Below, piece after piece: positions 16,309 to 25,971 of a stretch of DNA of 64,000 nt (position 1 is its first letter; each line of letters begins with the position of its first letter). The stretch lies in the NCBI RefSeq assembly GCF_014646335.1, contig NZ_BMNG01000002.1, forward strand, positions 248,001-312,000, given 5' to 3'. The DNA comes from Streptomyces lasiicapitis (GTDB lineage Bacteria; Actinomycetota; Actinomycetes; Streptomycetales; Streptomycetaceae). The notes beneath the pieces are model-generated. The model had not been told where the DNA came from. It worked only from the letters and a program-made list of their open reading frames with translations, and did not search any database. The translations under genes were made by a program, and so were the position numbers.

Positions 16309-16427
16309 AACTTGCCGGAGCCGTCGTCGGGAGCAAAACAGATTTCGCGCCGACCGCCCTCAGGCTACTGTTCTGCGTTTGTCGCCGGGCGGGGCCGTCT
16401 TGTCGTGGGTGATTCTCTGGGGTTCTT

Positions 16428-17768
16428 GTGCCGTCGGTTTCTTCTCGTTCTCCTCGTTCTTCCAGTCCGTGGCGGGACTCCGATTTCCGCAGGCTCTGGC
16501 TCGGCCAGACCGCTTCGCAGGTCGGGGAGCACACCAGCCTGGTGGTCCTGCCGCTCGTCGCCGTGCTGACCCTGCACGCCGACGCGGGCCAACTCGGCGC
16601 CCTGCGCGCGGTGGGACAGGCCCCGATCCTATTGTTCGCGCTGTTCGCGGGCGCGTGGGTGGACCGGTGGCGCACCCGCACGGTGATGGTCCTGACGGAC
16701 GCCGGGCGGGCACTGGCCCTGGGCGGCGCGGCCGTGGCCGCACTCCTCGGCGCGGCCGGTCTGCCGCTGCTGCTCGCGGTCGCCTTCGCCGTCGGCGTCC
16801 TGTCCGTGTTCTTCGACGTGGCGTACCAGGCGTCACTCGTACGTCTGGTGGCTCGCGATCAACTCGTGCGCGGCAACAGCGCGTTGGAGGGCAGCCGGTC
16901 CGCCGCGCAGATCGGCGGGCCCGCGCTCGGCGGGGCCCTGGTGTCCGTGCTGTCGGCGGCGGCGGGTGTCGCGGCCGGGGCGGTGTTCTTCGGGGTGTCC
17001 TTTCTGTCGATACGCCGGATCCGCCGGGTCGAGGCGTCGCCGGAGCGCGAGTCGTTCCCCGACGGGCGTGCGGGGCGTGCCGGGTGCGATGGCTGTGCGG
17101 GGCCTGCTGGGCGTGCCCCGAGCGTGTGGCGGCGGATCCACGAAGGGCTCCGCTTCGTGGTCCACGACGCCGCGCTCCGCACCGTGGGCCTCGCGTCGGC
17201 CGCCTTCCAGTTCTCCTTCGCGGCCCTGATGACCGTGTATCTGCTCTTCCTGCCCAGGGAACTGCATCTGTCGGGCACCGCCGTCGGCCTCGCGCTCGCG
17301 GCGACGGGGCCGGGCGCGCTCCTGGGCTCGCTGCTCGCAGCCCGGCTGCCGGGGCGGTTCGGGTACGGGACGGTGCTCGTGTGCGCCGCGGCGCTCGGCG
17401 ACGGCGTACTGCTGTGCCTGCCGGTGCTGCACGGACCCGCCGCCGTGACGGTCCCGGTGCTGCTCGCGGTCAACTTCGTGTTCGGGGTCTTCGGCCAGTT
17501 GGTGAACGTCACGGTCATGGCCGTCCGGCAGGCCCTCACGCCGGACGGGATGCAGGGCCGCGCGGCGGCGACGATCACGTTCGCCGGCATGGGGACCACC
17601 CCGCTGGGCTCGCTGCTCGGCGGGTGGCTCGCGGGGGAGTGGGGGCTGCGCACCGCACTCCTGGTGACGGCCGTCGGCATGATGGCGTCCCCGGTGCTGA
17701 TGGCACTGTCTCCGCTGGCTCGCCTGGGGAAGACACTTCCGGTCGCGCCGGTTCGGTGCGCGCGGTGA
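16428..17768 (+). CDS. MFS exporter
   Basis: A 446-residue membrane protein with about twelve hydrophobic helices. The opening WRDSDFRRLWLGQTASQVGEHTSLVVLPLVAV and the loop AGAWVDRWRTRTVM (motif A-like) match the EntS/macrolide-efflux branch of the major facilitator superfamily. A basic cytoplasmic loop (about 205-235) separates the two halves. It probably exports a toxic compound or siderophore-like molecule; the substrate is unknown. The start is GTG 16428, and no other gene shares its transcript. Confidence 0.85.
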   Translation: MPSVSSRSPRSSSPWRDSDFRRLWLGQTASQVGEHTSLVVLPLVAVLTLHADAGQLGALRAVGQAPILLFALFAGAWVDRWRTRTVMVLTDAGRALALGGAAVAALLGAAGLPLLLAVAFAVGVLSVFFDVAYQASLVRLVARDQLVRGNSALEGSRSAAQIGGPALGGALVSVLSAAAGVAAGAVFFGVSFLSIRRIRRVEASPERESFPDGRAGRAGCDGCAGPAGRAPSVWRRIHEGLRFVVHDAALRTVGLASAAFQFSFAALMTVYLLFLPRELHLSGTAVGLALAATGPGALLGSLLAARLPGRFGYGTVLVCAAALGDGVLLCLPVLHGPAAVTVPVLLAVNFVFGVFGQLVNVTVMAVRQALTPDGMQGRAAATITFAGMGTTPLGSLLGGWLAGEWGLRTALLVTAVGMMASPVLMALSPLARLGKTLPVAPVRCAR

Positions 17769-18113
17769 TTGCGTACGGCGAAGACGTCACCCTCGTCCGC
17801 GCGTGCGGCTGTGGGGGTGCCCCTCGGCAGGGCCCCCGCTCGCCCCTGCACCTCGCCCACCTCAAGTCCTCCCTCCTCGGGCGCGCCCCCGCTCGCCTCC
17901 GCACCTCTCCCGGCTCATGTCTTCACCTCTCGACCACGCGGCCCCTCATCTCGGCTACGCGGCCCCCTCCTCGCCAGGCTCGTCGCGGGCGGCGCGCGGG
18001 CGGCGGTTGGATCCGGCATCCGGCTGCTCCTGGTCCCCTCCTCCTCGGCCCGGCCGCCCCCCTGCTCGCCTCCTCACCCGCCCTGCCGACCCACACCTCG
18101 CCGCCCCACCCCC
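17769..18113. other. 345-bp spacer without a recognisable gene
   Basis: The stretch is C/T-rich on the + strand, and its open frames read as low-complexity Pro/Ser/Arg or Gly/Arg/Glu strings with no similarity that I recognise. It separates the MFS gene from the 3' end of an acyl-CoA dehydrogenase gene. No hairpin as strong as those at other convergent junctions was found. Confidence 0.5.
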
Positions 18114-19139
18114 TCAACTCCCACCGGCCCCCTCCACCACCCGCCCCCGCCACATCCCCGCCCCGCCCCAAGCCCCCCGCAGCGCCCGCGCCTTCAGCAG
18201 CCACAGGGAGAGGTCGTACTCGGCCGTGTACCCCAGTGCCCCGTGCAGCTGGAGTGCCGCGCGGGCCGCGTGGTGGGCCGCATCGCCGGCGGTCACCTTG
18301 GCCGCGGCGAGGTCCACGCGCGCGGCCGCCCGGTTCCCGTCCCGCAAGGACACCGCCGCCCCGAACACCAGCGGTCGCGCGAACTCGAGGGCCACAAGCA
18401 CGTCCGCGAGGCGGTGCTTGACCGCCTGGAACGAGCCCACCGGCACGCCGAACTGCGTACGCCCCTTCACGTACGCCACCGTCCGGTCCAGGAGCGCGTA
18501 CCCGACGCCGAGGCACTGGGCGGCCGTCGCGAGGGCCGCCCAGTCGAGGGCCCGGCGGGCGGCGGCGTCCGCAGGCTCCCCGGACGCCAGCAACTCCCCG
18601 CCCGGCAGGAGCCGTCCGAGCCGCCGCGTCGGGTCGAGGGACGCGCGCGTGCCCGCCTGGCCGGGCGCGAGCCGGACCTCCCCGTCCCCGGCGGCGAGCA
18701 GCACCCCCGCGGTGTCCGCGTCCAGCGCGAGCGGCCCGGTGTTGGTGCGGGTGCCGGTGAGCGTCAGCGTCGCGCTCACCCGGCCGCCGACCAGCGCCGG
18801 AAGGAACCGCTTGGGGGGCTCCGGCACCCCCAGCCCCGCCAGTCGCGACAGGAGCGCCACCGCCGCCACCGTCTCGACGGCGGGACCTGGCACCGCGTGC
18901 CTGCCCAACTCCACGAAGGCGACGGCAGTCTCCACGGGCAGCGGTCCCACACCTTCGTACTCCTCGGGTGCCGCGAGGCCGAACACCCCTGCCTCGCCGA
19001 GCCGCCGCCACACCGCGAGGCCGGACGCGTGCTCCCCGGCGGCCCAGTCCCGCGCTGCGCCCGGTACGTCCGCCGCCGTCAGCATGCCGTCCAGGGAGCG
19101 CGCGAACGCCCGCTGCTCGTCGTCCAGGAAGAACCGCAT
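18114..19139 (-). CDS. Acyl-CoA dehydrogenase, steroid/ring-degradation type (second subunit)
   Basis: A 341-residue FAD-dependent acyl-CoA dehydrogenase. MRFFLDDEQRAFARSLDGML is the N-terminal helix domain, GRTQFGVPVGSFQAVKHRLADVLV (about 226-249) is the C-terminal FAD signature, and LQLHGALGYTAEYDLSLWL (about 297-315) follows. It starts at ATG 19139, sharing one base with the stop of the other dehydrogenase (TGATG). Adjacent, unlike pairs of this family form alpha2-beta2 heterotetramers in actinobacterial steroid catabolism, so a joint enzyme is likely. It belongs to the kstR2-like cluster. Confidence 0.85.
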   Translation of the reverse strand: MRFFLDDEQRAFARSLDGMLTAADVPGAARDWAAGEHASGLAVWRRLGEAGVFGLAAPEEYEGVGPLPVETAVAFVELGRHAVPGPAVETVAAVALLSRLAGLGVPEPPKRFLPALVGGRVSATLTLTGTRTNTGPLALDADTAGVLLAAGDGEVRLAPGQAGTRASLDPTRRLGRLLPGGELLASGEPADAAARRALDWAALATAAQCLGVGYALLDRTVAYVKGRTQFGVPVGSFQAVKHRLADVLVALEFARPLVFGAAVSLRDGNRAAARVDLAAAKVTAGDAAHHAARAALQLHGALGYTAEYDLSLWLLKARALRGAWGGAGMWRGRVVEGAGGS

Positions 19140-20299
19140 CACCGGCGTCCCTTCGGCAGGCCGAGCAGCCGCTCGGCGATGATGTCGCGCTGGATCTCGT
19201 TGGTGCCCGCGTAGATCGGCCCGGCGAGCGCGAAGACGTACCCCTCGGTCCAGTCGCCGCACTCCGTGCCGAGCAGGTCCAGTGCCGTCTCGTGCACCGC
19301 GATGTCGTACTCGGACCAGAACACCTTGTTGAGGCTCGACTCCGCGCCCATCGACCGACCGGACTCACTGGCCTCACCGGACGAACCGGCCGCGAGCCGC
19401 GAGGCGTTGGCCCAGGTGAAGAGCTGGTACGCGCGCGCACCGAGCACCGCGTCGGCCACCCGGTCGCGCAGCGCCGTGTCCGCCGGGTCGCCGTGCGCCC
19501 GCCAGTCGCGCAGCAGTCGGTCGGCCGTCGCGAGGAAGCGGCCCGGGGAACGCAGCGTCAGACCCCGCTCGTCGCCCGTCGTCGACATCGCGATCCGCCA
19601 GCCCTGGCCGGGCTCGCCGATCACGTCCTCGTCGGGCACGAACACGTCGTCCAGGAACAGCTCGGCGAACGCGGGCTTGCCGTCCAGGCGGCCGATGGGC
19701 CGCACGGTGACGCCCTCCGCGTCGAGGGGGAACATCAGATACGTCAGGCCCCGGTGCGGCCGGTCCGTGTCCGGGTCGCTGCGGAACAGGCCGAACGCGC
19801 GGTCGGCGAACGCGGCCCGCGACGACCACGTCTTCTGCCCGTTCAGGACCCAACCGCCCCGCACCCGCCGGGCGGTGGACCGCAGCGACGCCAGGTCCGA
19901 GCCCGACTCCGGCTCCGACCAGGCCTGCGCCCAGATCGTCTCGCCGCTCGCCATCGGCGGCAGCAGCAGCGCACGCTGCTCCGGCGTGCCGTGGTCGAGG
20001 AGCGTCGGCGCGAGCAGGCTGATGCCGTTCTGCGAGACCCGGCCCGGGGCGCCCGCCGCGTAGTACTCCTCCTCGAACAGCAGCCACTTCACGATTCCGG
20101 CGCCCCGCCCGCCGTACTCCTCGGGCCAGGACACCACCGACCAGCGGTCCGCCGCCAGCTCCCCCTCCCAGGCGCGGTGGGCGGCGAAGCCCTCCTCCGT
20201 CTCCAGCGAGGGCAGCGGCCGCGCCGGCACATGCGCGGCCAGCCAGGCCCGCGCCTCGCGCCTGAACTCCTCTTCCTCCGCGCTGAAGTCGAGGTCCAT
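19139..20299 (-). CDS. Acyl-CoA dehydrogenase (FadE30-like)
   Basis: A 386-residue acyl-CoA dehydrogenase. WSEPESGSDLASLRSTA (about 128-144) is the FAD-binding signature, and IYAGTNEIQRDIIAERLLGLPKG closes the protein. The catalytic Glu of MCAD (YEGT) is Ala here (A364), as is common in steroid-type FadEs whose base lies elsewhere or in a partner subunit. Start ATG 20299 lies just inside a divergent promoter with an operator box at 20331. By order and family it corresponds to FadE30, which desaturates HIP-derived CoA esters; the exact substrate is inferred. Confidence 0.85.
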   Translation of the reverse strand: MDLDFSAEEEEFRREARAWLAAHVPARPLPSLETEEGFAAHRAWEGELAADRWSVVSWPEEYGGRGAGIVKWLLFEEEYYAAGAPGRVSQNGISLLAPTLLDHGTPEQRALLLPPMASGETIWAQAWSEPESGSDLASLRSTARRVRGGWVLNGQKTWSSRAAFADRAFGLFRSDPDTDRPHRGLTYLMFPLDAEGVTVRPIGRLDGKPAFAELFLDDVFVPDEDVIGEPGQGWRIAMSTTGDERGLTLRSPGRFLATADRLLRDWRAHGDPADTALRDRVADAVLGARAYQLFTWANASRLAAGSSGEASESGRSMGAESSLNKVFWSEYDIAVHETALDLLGTECGDWTEGYVFALAGPIYAGTNEIQRDIIAERLLGLPKGRR

Positions 20300-20330
20300 C
20301 GCCGGTCCACCTCTCGCTCGGACATCTTCC

Positions 20331-20348
20331 CTAACAAGTGTTTGGTAG
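20331..20348. promoter_or_regulatory. KstR2-like operator, site 1
   Basis: CTAACAAGTGTTTGGTAG lies between the divergent fadE pair and the SDR-kstR2-fadA6 genes. Read on the minus strand it is ACCAAACACTTGTT, matching the published KstR2 pattern AnCAAGnnCTTGnT at all but one fixed position. Sixteen bases recur with one change at 29526, so the two sites probably bind the same repressor, the product of 21210-21830. Confidence 0.8.
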
Positions 20349-20405
20349 ATTAGCGTGTGGGGCAGACAATCGTCGAGGGCCGGTGGAGTTGAGGGGGTGT
20401 CAGGG

Positions 20406-21194
20406 ATGGGCGCGACAGAGGCTTCGTACGTGGCCGGGCACGGCCTGCTCGACGGCCGCACGGCCGTCGTGACCGCGGCGGCGGGAGCCGGCATAGGCGG
20501 CGCCACCGCGCGCCGCTTCCTGGAGGAGGGCGCGCGCGTCGTCATCGGCGACGCGCACCCGCGCCGCACGAAGGAGGCGGTCGAGCAGCTCGCGGACGAG
20601 TTCGGCGCCGAGCGCGTGCACGGCACGCCCTGCGACGTGACGGACGAGTCCCAGGTCCGGGCCCTGTTCGAGCTGGCCGAGCAGCGCCACGGCGGTCTGG
20701 ACGTCGTCGTGAACAACGCGGGCCTCGGCGGCACCGCGGAGCTCACGGAGATGACCGACGAGCAGTGGGACAAGGTCATCGACGTCACGCTCACCGGCAC
20801 GTTCCGCTGCACCAGAGCAGCCCTGCGCCGCCTGCGCGCCGCCGACCGCGGCGGCGTCATAGTGAACAACGCCTCCGTGCTCGGCTGGCGCGCCCAGCCC
20901 GGCCAGGCGCACTACGCGGCGGCCAAGGCCGGAGTCATGGCCCTGACCCGCTGCGCCGCCCTCGAAGCCGCGCCCCACGGGATCCGCGTCAACGCCGTCG
21001 CGCCCAGCCTCGCCCTGCACCCGCACCTGGCCAAGGTCACCTCCGGCGAGCTGCTCGACGAGCTCACCGCGCGCGAGGCGTTCGGGCGCGCCGCCGAGCC
21101 CTGGGAGATAGCCAACGTCATCGTCTTCCTCGCCAGCGGCTACTCCTCGTACATGACGGGCGAGACGGTCTCCGTCAGCAGCCGGCACCCCTAG
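20406..21194 (+). CDS. SDR oxidoreductase of the HIP/steroid ring cluster (IpdF-like)
   Basis: A 262-residue NAD(P)-dependent short-chain dehydrogenase. TAAAGAGIGG (about 25-34) is the cofactor loop, VVVNNAG is near 100, and the catalytic Ser (NNASVLGW) and Tyr-x-x-x-Lys (YAAAKAG) are at about 153 and 167-171. ATG 20406, after a GAGGGGG ribosome site, is preferred to GTG 20355, which would add 17 unconserved residues. Placement before kstR2 matches Rv3559c (ipdF) in mycobacteria, which oxidises a hydroxyl on the C-ring-derived CoA ester. The function is assigned by synteny. Confidence 0.82.
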   Translation: MGATEASYVAGHGLLDGRTAVVTAAAGAGIGGATARRFLEEGARVVIGDAHPRRTKEAVEQLADEFGAERVHGTPCDVTDESQVRALFELAEQRHGGLDVVVNNAGLGGTAELTEMTDEQWDKVIDVTLTGTFRCTRAALRRLRAADRGGVIVNNASVLGWRAQPGQAHYAAAKAGVMALTRCAALEAAPHGIRVNAVAPSLALHPHLAKVTSGELLDELTAREAFGRAAEPWEIANVIVFLASGYSSYMTGETVSVSSRHP

Positions 21195-21209
21195 GCGGAG
21201 AATGACCGT

Positions 21210-21830
21210 GTGCCGAAACAGAAGCAGCAGAAGAAGCCCCCGGTGACCCCCTCGCCCGAGCGGCGCGAAGAACTGTTGAGGATCGCCGCGGACGTCTTCG
21301 CCGAACAGGGCTACAACGCCACGACGGTCCGCAAGATCGCGGACGCCGCGGGCATGCTCGCCGGCAGCCTCTACTACCACTTCGATTCCAAGGAGTCGAT
21401 GCTCGAAGAGATCCTCCGCACGTTCCTGACCGAGCTGTGGGACGGGTACGACAGCGTCCTGTCCGCGCCGCTCGGCCCGCGCGAGACCCTGGAAGCCCTC
21501 GTCACCGAGTCCTTCCGGGAGATCGACCGGCACCGCTCCGCCGTCGCGATCTACCAGAAGGAGTCCAAGCACCTGGTCTCCCAGACCCGGTTCGAGTACC
21601 TGGTCGAGTCCCAGCAGCGGTTCGAGAAGGCCTGGCTGACGACGCTGGAGCGCGGCGTCACCGACGGCGTCTTCCGCGCCGACCTGGACATCCGCCTCGC
21701 CTACCGCTTCGTGCGCGACACCGTGTGGGTCGCCGCGTCCTGGTACCGCCCCGGCGGCGGCCACAGCCCCGAGGAGATCGCCCGCCAGTACCTGTCGATG
21801 GTCCTGGACGGCATCGCCGTACGCACGTAA
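21210..21830 (+). CDS. kstR2: TetR repressor, KstR2 orthologue
   Basis: A 206-residue regulator. Residues 15-65 hold the TetR helix-turn-helix (GYNATTVRKIADAAGMLAGS, then LYYHFDSKE). The C-terminal part has AIYQKESKHLVSQTRFEYL and FVRDTVWVAASWYRPGGG, which closely echo my recollection of mycobacterial KstR2 (IYQDE.., RFIRDTTWVSVRWYRPGG). KstR2 is released from DNA by HIP-CoA. Start is GTG 21210, 15 bp after the SDR gene. Its likely sites are the two matching boxes at 20331 and 29526. Orthology is well supported; the ligand in this host is inferred. Confidence 0.85.
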   Translation: MPKQKQQKKPPVTPSPERREELLRIAADVFAEQGYNATTVRKIADAAGMLAGSLYYHFDSKESMLEEILRTFLTELWDGYDSVLSAPLGPRETLEALVTESFREIDRHRSAVAIYQKESKHLVSQTRFEYLVESQQRFEKAWLTTLERGVTDGVFRADLDIRLAYRFVRDTVWVAASWYRPGGGHSPEEIARQYLSMVLDGIAVRT

Positions 21831-21878
21831 GCGCGCGCCGTCGCCGTACGGCGCCAAGACCGCGAGGAGTACGCAGCC

Positions 21879-23036
21879 ATGGCCGAGGCCTACATCGTCG
21901 AGGCGGTCCGCACGCCCGTCGGCAAGCGGGGCGGCGGCCTCGCCGCCGTGCACCCCGCCGACCTGGGCGCCCACGTCCTGAAGGCGCTCATCCAGCGCGT
22001 GGGCGTGGACCCGGCCGCCGTGGAGGACGTCGTCTTCGGCTGCCTGGACACCGTCGGACCGCAGGCCGGGGACATCGCGCGCACGAGCTGGCTGGCGGCC
22101 GGACTGCCCGAGGAGGTGCCGGGCGTGACCGTCGACCGGCAGTGCGGATCCTCGCAGCAGGCACTGCACTTCGCCGCCCAGGGCGTCCTCTCCGGCACCC
22201 AGGACCTCGTCGTCGCGGGCGGCACCCAGAACATGTCGATGATCCCCATCGCCTTCGCGTCCCGGCAGGCCGCCGTACCGCTCGGCCTGACCGAGGGCCC
22301 GTTCGCGGGCAGCGAGGGCTGGCGCGCCCGCTACGGCGACCAGCCCGTCAACCAGTTCCACGGCGCCGAGTTGATAGCCAAGAAGTGGGGCATCTCCCGC
22401 ACGGACATGGAGGAGTTCGCGCTCACCTCCCACCAACGGGCCCTGCGCGCGGCCGACGAGGGCCGCTTCGACCGCGAACTCGCCCCGCTCGCGGGCGTCT
22501 CCGCCGACGAGGGACCGCGCCGCGACACCACGGCGGAGAAAATGGCGGGCCTCAAGCCCGTCATGGACGGCGGCACCATCACCGCCGCCTGCTCCTCCCA
22601 GGTCTCCGACGGCGCCGCCGCCCTGCTCCTGGCCGGCGAACAGGCCGTCCGCGACCACGGGTTGAGGCCCCGCGCCCGGATCCACCACCTGTCCGTGCGC
22701 GGCGAGGACCCCATCCGGATGCTCTCGGCGCCCATCCCCGCCACCGCGCACGCCCTGAAGAAGACCGGCCTGACCCTCGACGACATCGACCTCGTCGAGA
22801 TCAACGAAGCCTTCGCGCCGGTCGTCCTCGCCTGGCTCAAGGAGACCGGCGCCGACCCCGGGCGCGTCAACATCAACGGCGGGGCCATCGCCTTGGGCCA
22901 CCCTTTGGGTGCCACCGGCGCCCGGCTGATGACGACGCTGCTTCACGAACTGGAGCGCACCGGCGGCCGGTTCGGCCTCCAGACGATGTGCGAAGGAGGA
23001 GGCCAGGCCAACGTGACTGTGATCGAACGCCTGTAG
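21879..23036 (+). CDS. fadA6: Acetyl-CoA acetyltransferase (thiolase), FadA6-like
   Basis: A 385-residue degradative thiolase. DRQCGSSQQA places the nucleophile at Cys89. VEINEAFAPV (about 305-314), the His of GGAIALGHPLGATGAR (about 328-343) and the second Cys of TMCEGGGQAN (about 368) complete the active site. It comes directly after kstR2, as fadA6 does in mycobacteria, where it cleaves the opened ring product (a beta-keto CoA thioester). It could also supply the thiolase step missing from the pca operon 15 kb away, but that is speculation. Confidence 0.88.
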   Translation: MAEAYIVEAVRTPVGKRGGGLAAVHPADLGAHVLKALIQRVGVDPAAVEDVVFGCLDTVGPQAGDIARTSWLAAGLPEEVPGVTVDRQCGSSQQALHFAAQGVLSGTQDLVVAGGTQNMSMIPIAFASRQAAVPLGLTEGPFAGSEGWRARYGDQPVNQFHGAELIAKKWGISRTDMEEFALTSHQRALRAADEGRFDRELAPLAGVSADEGPRRDTTAEKMAGLKPVMDGGTITAACSSQVSDGAAALLLAGEQAVRDHGLRPRARIHHLSVRGEDPIRMLSAPIPATAHALKKTGLTLDDIDLVEINEAFAPVVLAWLKETGADPGRVNINGGAIALGHPLGATGARLMTTLLHELERTGGRFGLQTMCEGGGQANVTVIERL

Positions 23037-23230
23037 AGGCCACCGGCCGCCCGCGCCGGCGTCTGTGCGTCGCCCCGCCGCGCCGCTGCCCGGGGGCACC
23101 GCGGCGACCTGGCATATGACTCGGCGTCACCCCTTGCGGGAGTACCTGCGCGGACCGCTCTCCGCGACGGCCCCGACCCGGCTAGTCTCAAGTTCTGTAC
23201 GTCGATTGAGCGACCCCGGGAGGTAGCGCG

Positions 23231-25874
23231 ATGACGCAGGGACGGCCCGGAGGTGGCGCCTGGGCCCCGTTGTGGGAGCGTGACGCGGAACTGGCCGCGG
23301 CCGAGCACGCGCTGTCCGCACTGTGCTCGGAGATGACGACCGAGGGCAGTCTGCTCGTCTTCAGCGGCGAGGCCGGCATCGGCAAGACCGCGCTGCTCTC
23401 GGAAGTACGCCGCATGGCACTGGCCCGCCGCGCCAAGGTGTTGGTCGCCCGCGGCGGCGAGACCGTCTCCACGGTCCCCTTCAACGTCGTGCGGCAACTC
23501 CTGCAACCGGTCCTGGTCTCGCTCTCGCCAGAGGTGTCCCGCGAATATCTCGGCGACTGGCACGACATCGCGGGCCCCGCCCTCGGCATCACCGAACCCG
23601 GCAGCGGACGGCCCGAGCCGCAGGCGGTGTGCGACGGCCTCGTCGACGTGGTGTCCCGCTTCGCCCGCGTGCACTGGCCGCTGGTCCTGATCGTCGACGA
23701 CGCGCACTGGGCCGACCAGGAGACACTGCGCTGGCTCGCCGCGTTCGCAGAGCGCCTCGCCGACCTGCCCGTGCTCATCGTGGTCGCCCACCGGCCCGGC
23801 GAGGCCGGCGGCGACAGCGCCCGCCACCTCACGCGCATCGGCGAGGCCGCCCGCCCCACCACCGTCCTGCGCGCCCTCACCCCGGACGCCGCCGCGGGCC
23901 TGACCCGCGCCACCCTCGGCGAGCACGCCGACGCCCCGTTCTGCCGCGAGGTCTGGGCGGTCACCGGCGGCAATCCGTACGAGTCCGTCGAACTGCTCGC
24001 CAAGGTGCAGGACAGCGAGATGGAGCCGGTGGAGAGCTCCGCCGCCGAACTGCGCGCCCTCAACCGCTCCGCACGCGGCCGCGGCCTCGTCGCCCGCATC
24101 CAGGAACTCGGCACGGACGTCACCCAGTTCGCCTGGTCCGCGGCCATCCTCGGCTCCGAGATCTCCGTGGAGCTCGCCGCCTCGCTCATCCCCATGCCGC
24201 TGGACGACGCGGAGCGCTGCGCCGACCGGCTGTGCACCGCGCGCATCGTGAGCCGCGGCGACCAGGGTCTCGAGTTCGTCCACCCGCTGATCGCCTCGGC
24301 CGTCTACGCGTCCATGCCGACGGCCACGCGCACCGCCTTCCACGGCCGCGCCGCCTGGGCCGTCACCCACTCCGGGCGCGGCGCCGCCGCAGCCTCCATG
24401 CACCTCCTCGAAGTCCACCCCGACGACGATCCGGAACTCGTCGGACAGCTCCGCGCAGCCGCCACCGAACATCTCGCCGTCGGCGCGCCCGACGCGGCGC
24501 TGTCTGGAGCGGGCCCTGCGCGAGCCGCCCCGCCCCGAGGTACACGCCCATGTGCTGTACGAACTCGGCTGCGCCACCCTGCTCACCTCACCCGTCACCA
24601 CCATCGGGCACCTGCGCGAGGCACTGTCGATGACCGGCCTCGGCCAGGACCTGCGCGTCGACGCCGTGTGCAGGCTCTCGCAGGCCCTGGTGCACAACGA
24701 CCAGCTCGGCGAGGGCCTGCGGGCCATCACCGAGGAGGCCGCCAAGCTCCCCGACGGCCCTGCCCAACTGCGGCTCAAGGCCGTGCACTACATGTGGGAG
24801 GGCATCCACGCGGGCGAGGAGGACTCACCGGGACGCTCCCGGCGCCTGGCCGCGCTCGCCGGTCCGCTGACCGGCCGCGACAACGCCGAGCGCGCGCTGC
24901 TCATCCTGCGCGCCTTCGACGCGATGACCCGGGGCGAGAACGCCGAAGAAGTCGTCGAACTGTGCGACCGCGCCCTCGTCAACGGCCGGCTCGCGCCCGG
25001 ACTCGGCTGGACCGACACCGAGTGGGGCTTCGAGCTGCGTCTGATGCTCGGCGGGTCGTACGCGTTCGCGGACCGGCTCGACCGCGCGGAAAGCCTGTTC
25101 ACGGAGGCCGTCAGGGCGTACGAGGCGGCGGGCTGGAGCGGCGGCCACCTCGCGCTCGCGCACGCCTTCCTCGGCTATGTACACCGCAGGCGCGGACGGC
25201 TCAGGGACGCCGAGAAGTCGCTGCGCGAAAGCCTGCGGCTCGCCGACCGCGTGGGCCAGGGCGGACTCCCGATGCACTGGGAGGCGGCCAGCATGCTCAT
25301 CGACACCCTGCTCGCCCGCGGCCACGCCGAGCAGGCCAGCGCCGTCGCCGACCACTACGGCTTCGCGCCGCCCTCCGCCTCCACGATCTACGTCCCCGAC
25401 GCGATGTCCGTACGCGGACGGCTGCTGCTCGCGCTCGGCCACCGGGAAGACGGCCTCAACGAACTGGAGGCCACCGCCAAGGCGTTGACGGCCCGCGGCC
25501 AGTACAACACCGTGCTCGCGCCCTGGGCGTACGACCTCGCCCGCGCGCTCGCCGACGAGGACCCGCGGCGGGCCGCCGACCTCGTCGCCGACGCCCGCGT
25601 GCAGGCCGAGCGGTTCGGGACGGACACGGCCATCGGCGAAGCGGTTCGGTGTGCGGCGGCGCTGGAGACGGGGGCTCGTGCCGTTGCCCTGTACGCCAAG
25701 GCCGTGACCTATCTTGAGGCCTCGCCGTGTGCCTACGAGCACGCTGTGGCTCGGGTCGAGTACGGGGTCGCCTCGGGCGCCGTTGAGGAGTTGGAGCGTG
25801 GGCTTGCCCTCGCACGGGCTTGTGGGGCTGATGGGTTGGCCGCCCGGGCCGAGCGGGAGTTGGGCCGCCTGTAG
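23231..25874 (+). pseudogene. LuxR-family (LAL-type) ATPase regulator, frameshifted and lacking its HTH
   Basis: Residues 1-420 read in one frame: SGEAGIGKTALLSE (Walker A, about 46-59), VLIVDDAHWADQETLRWLA (Walker B, about 153-171) and an AAA/winged-helix region typical of large ATP-binding LuxR regulators. The match then moves by one base between about 24491 and 24501; RRCLERALREPP..HAHVLYELG continues in the next frame, through TPR-like repeats, to 25874. The protein stops at AERELGRL, exactly where the LuxR helix-turn-helix normally begins. So it has both a frameshift and no DNA-binding domain. A sequencing error could explain the first but not the second. Confidence 0.8.
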
Positions 25875-25904
25875 TTCCCTGGACGTGGTCCTGGGGCGCG
25901 GCCG

Positions 25905-25971
25905 CGGGGCTCCGCCCCGGACCCCCTTCATCGGCCTTCGGCCTCGTCCTCAAACGCCGGACGGGCTGAAA
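25905..25971. repeat. Copy 3 of the intergenic repeat, overlapping the 3' end of ipdC
   Basis: Hairpin CGGGGCTCCGCCCCG (25905-25919), then GGACCCCC and the core CCTCAAACGCCGGACGGGCT (25949-25968). The ipdC frame runs into the element, so its last residues SARPAFEDEAEGR are repeat-encoded. It lies between the convergent LuxR pseudogene and ipdC, and could act as a terminator for both. Confidence 0.75.

Noticed and set aside
24491..24501. Programmed ribosomal frameshift in the LuxR-family gene
   Set aside because: There is no slippery heptamer or downstream structure, the family has no known recoding, and the HTH is absent anyway, so decay or sequencing error is more likely.
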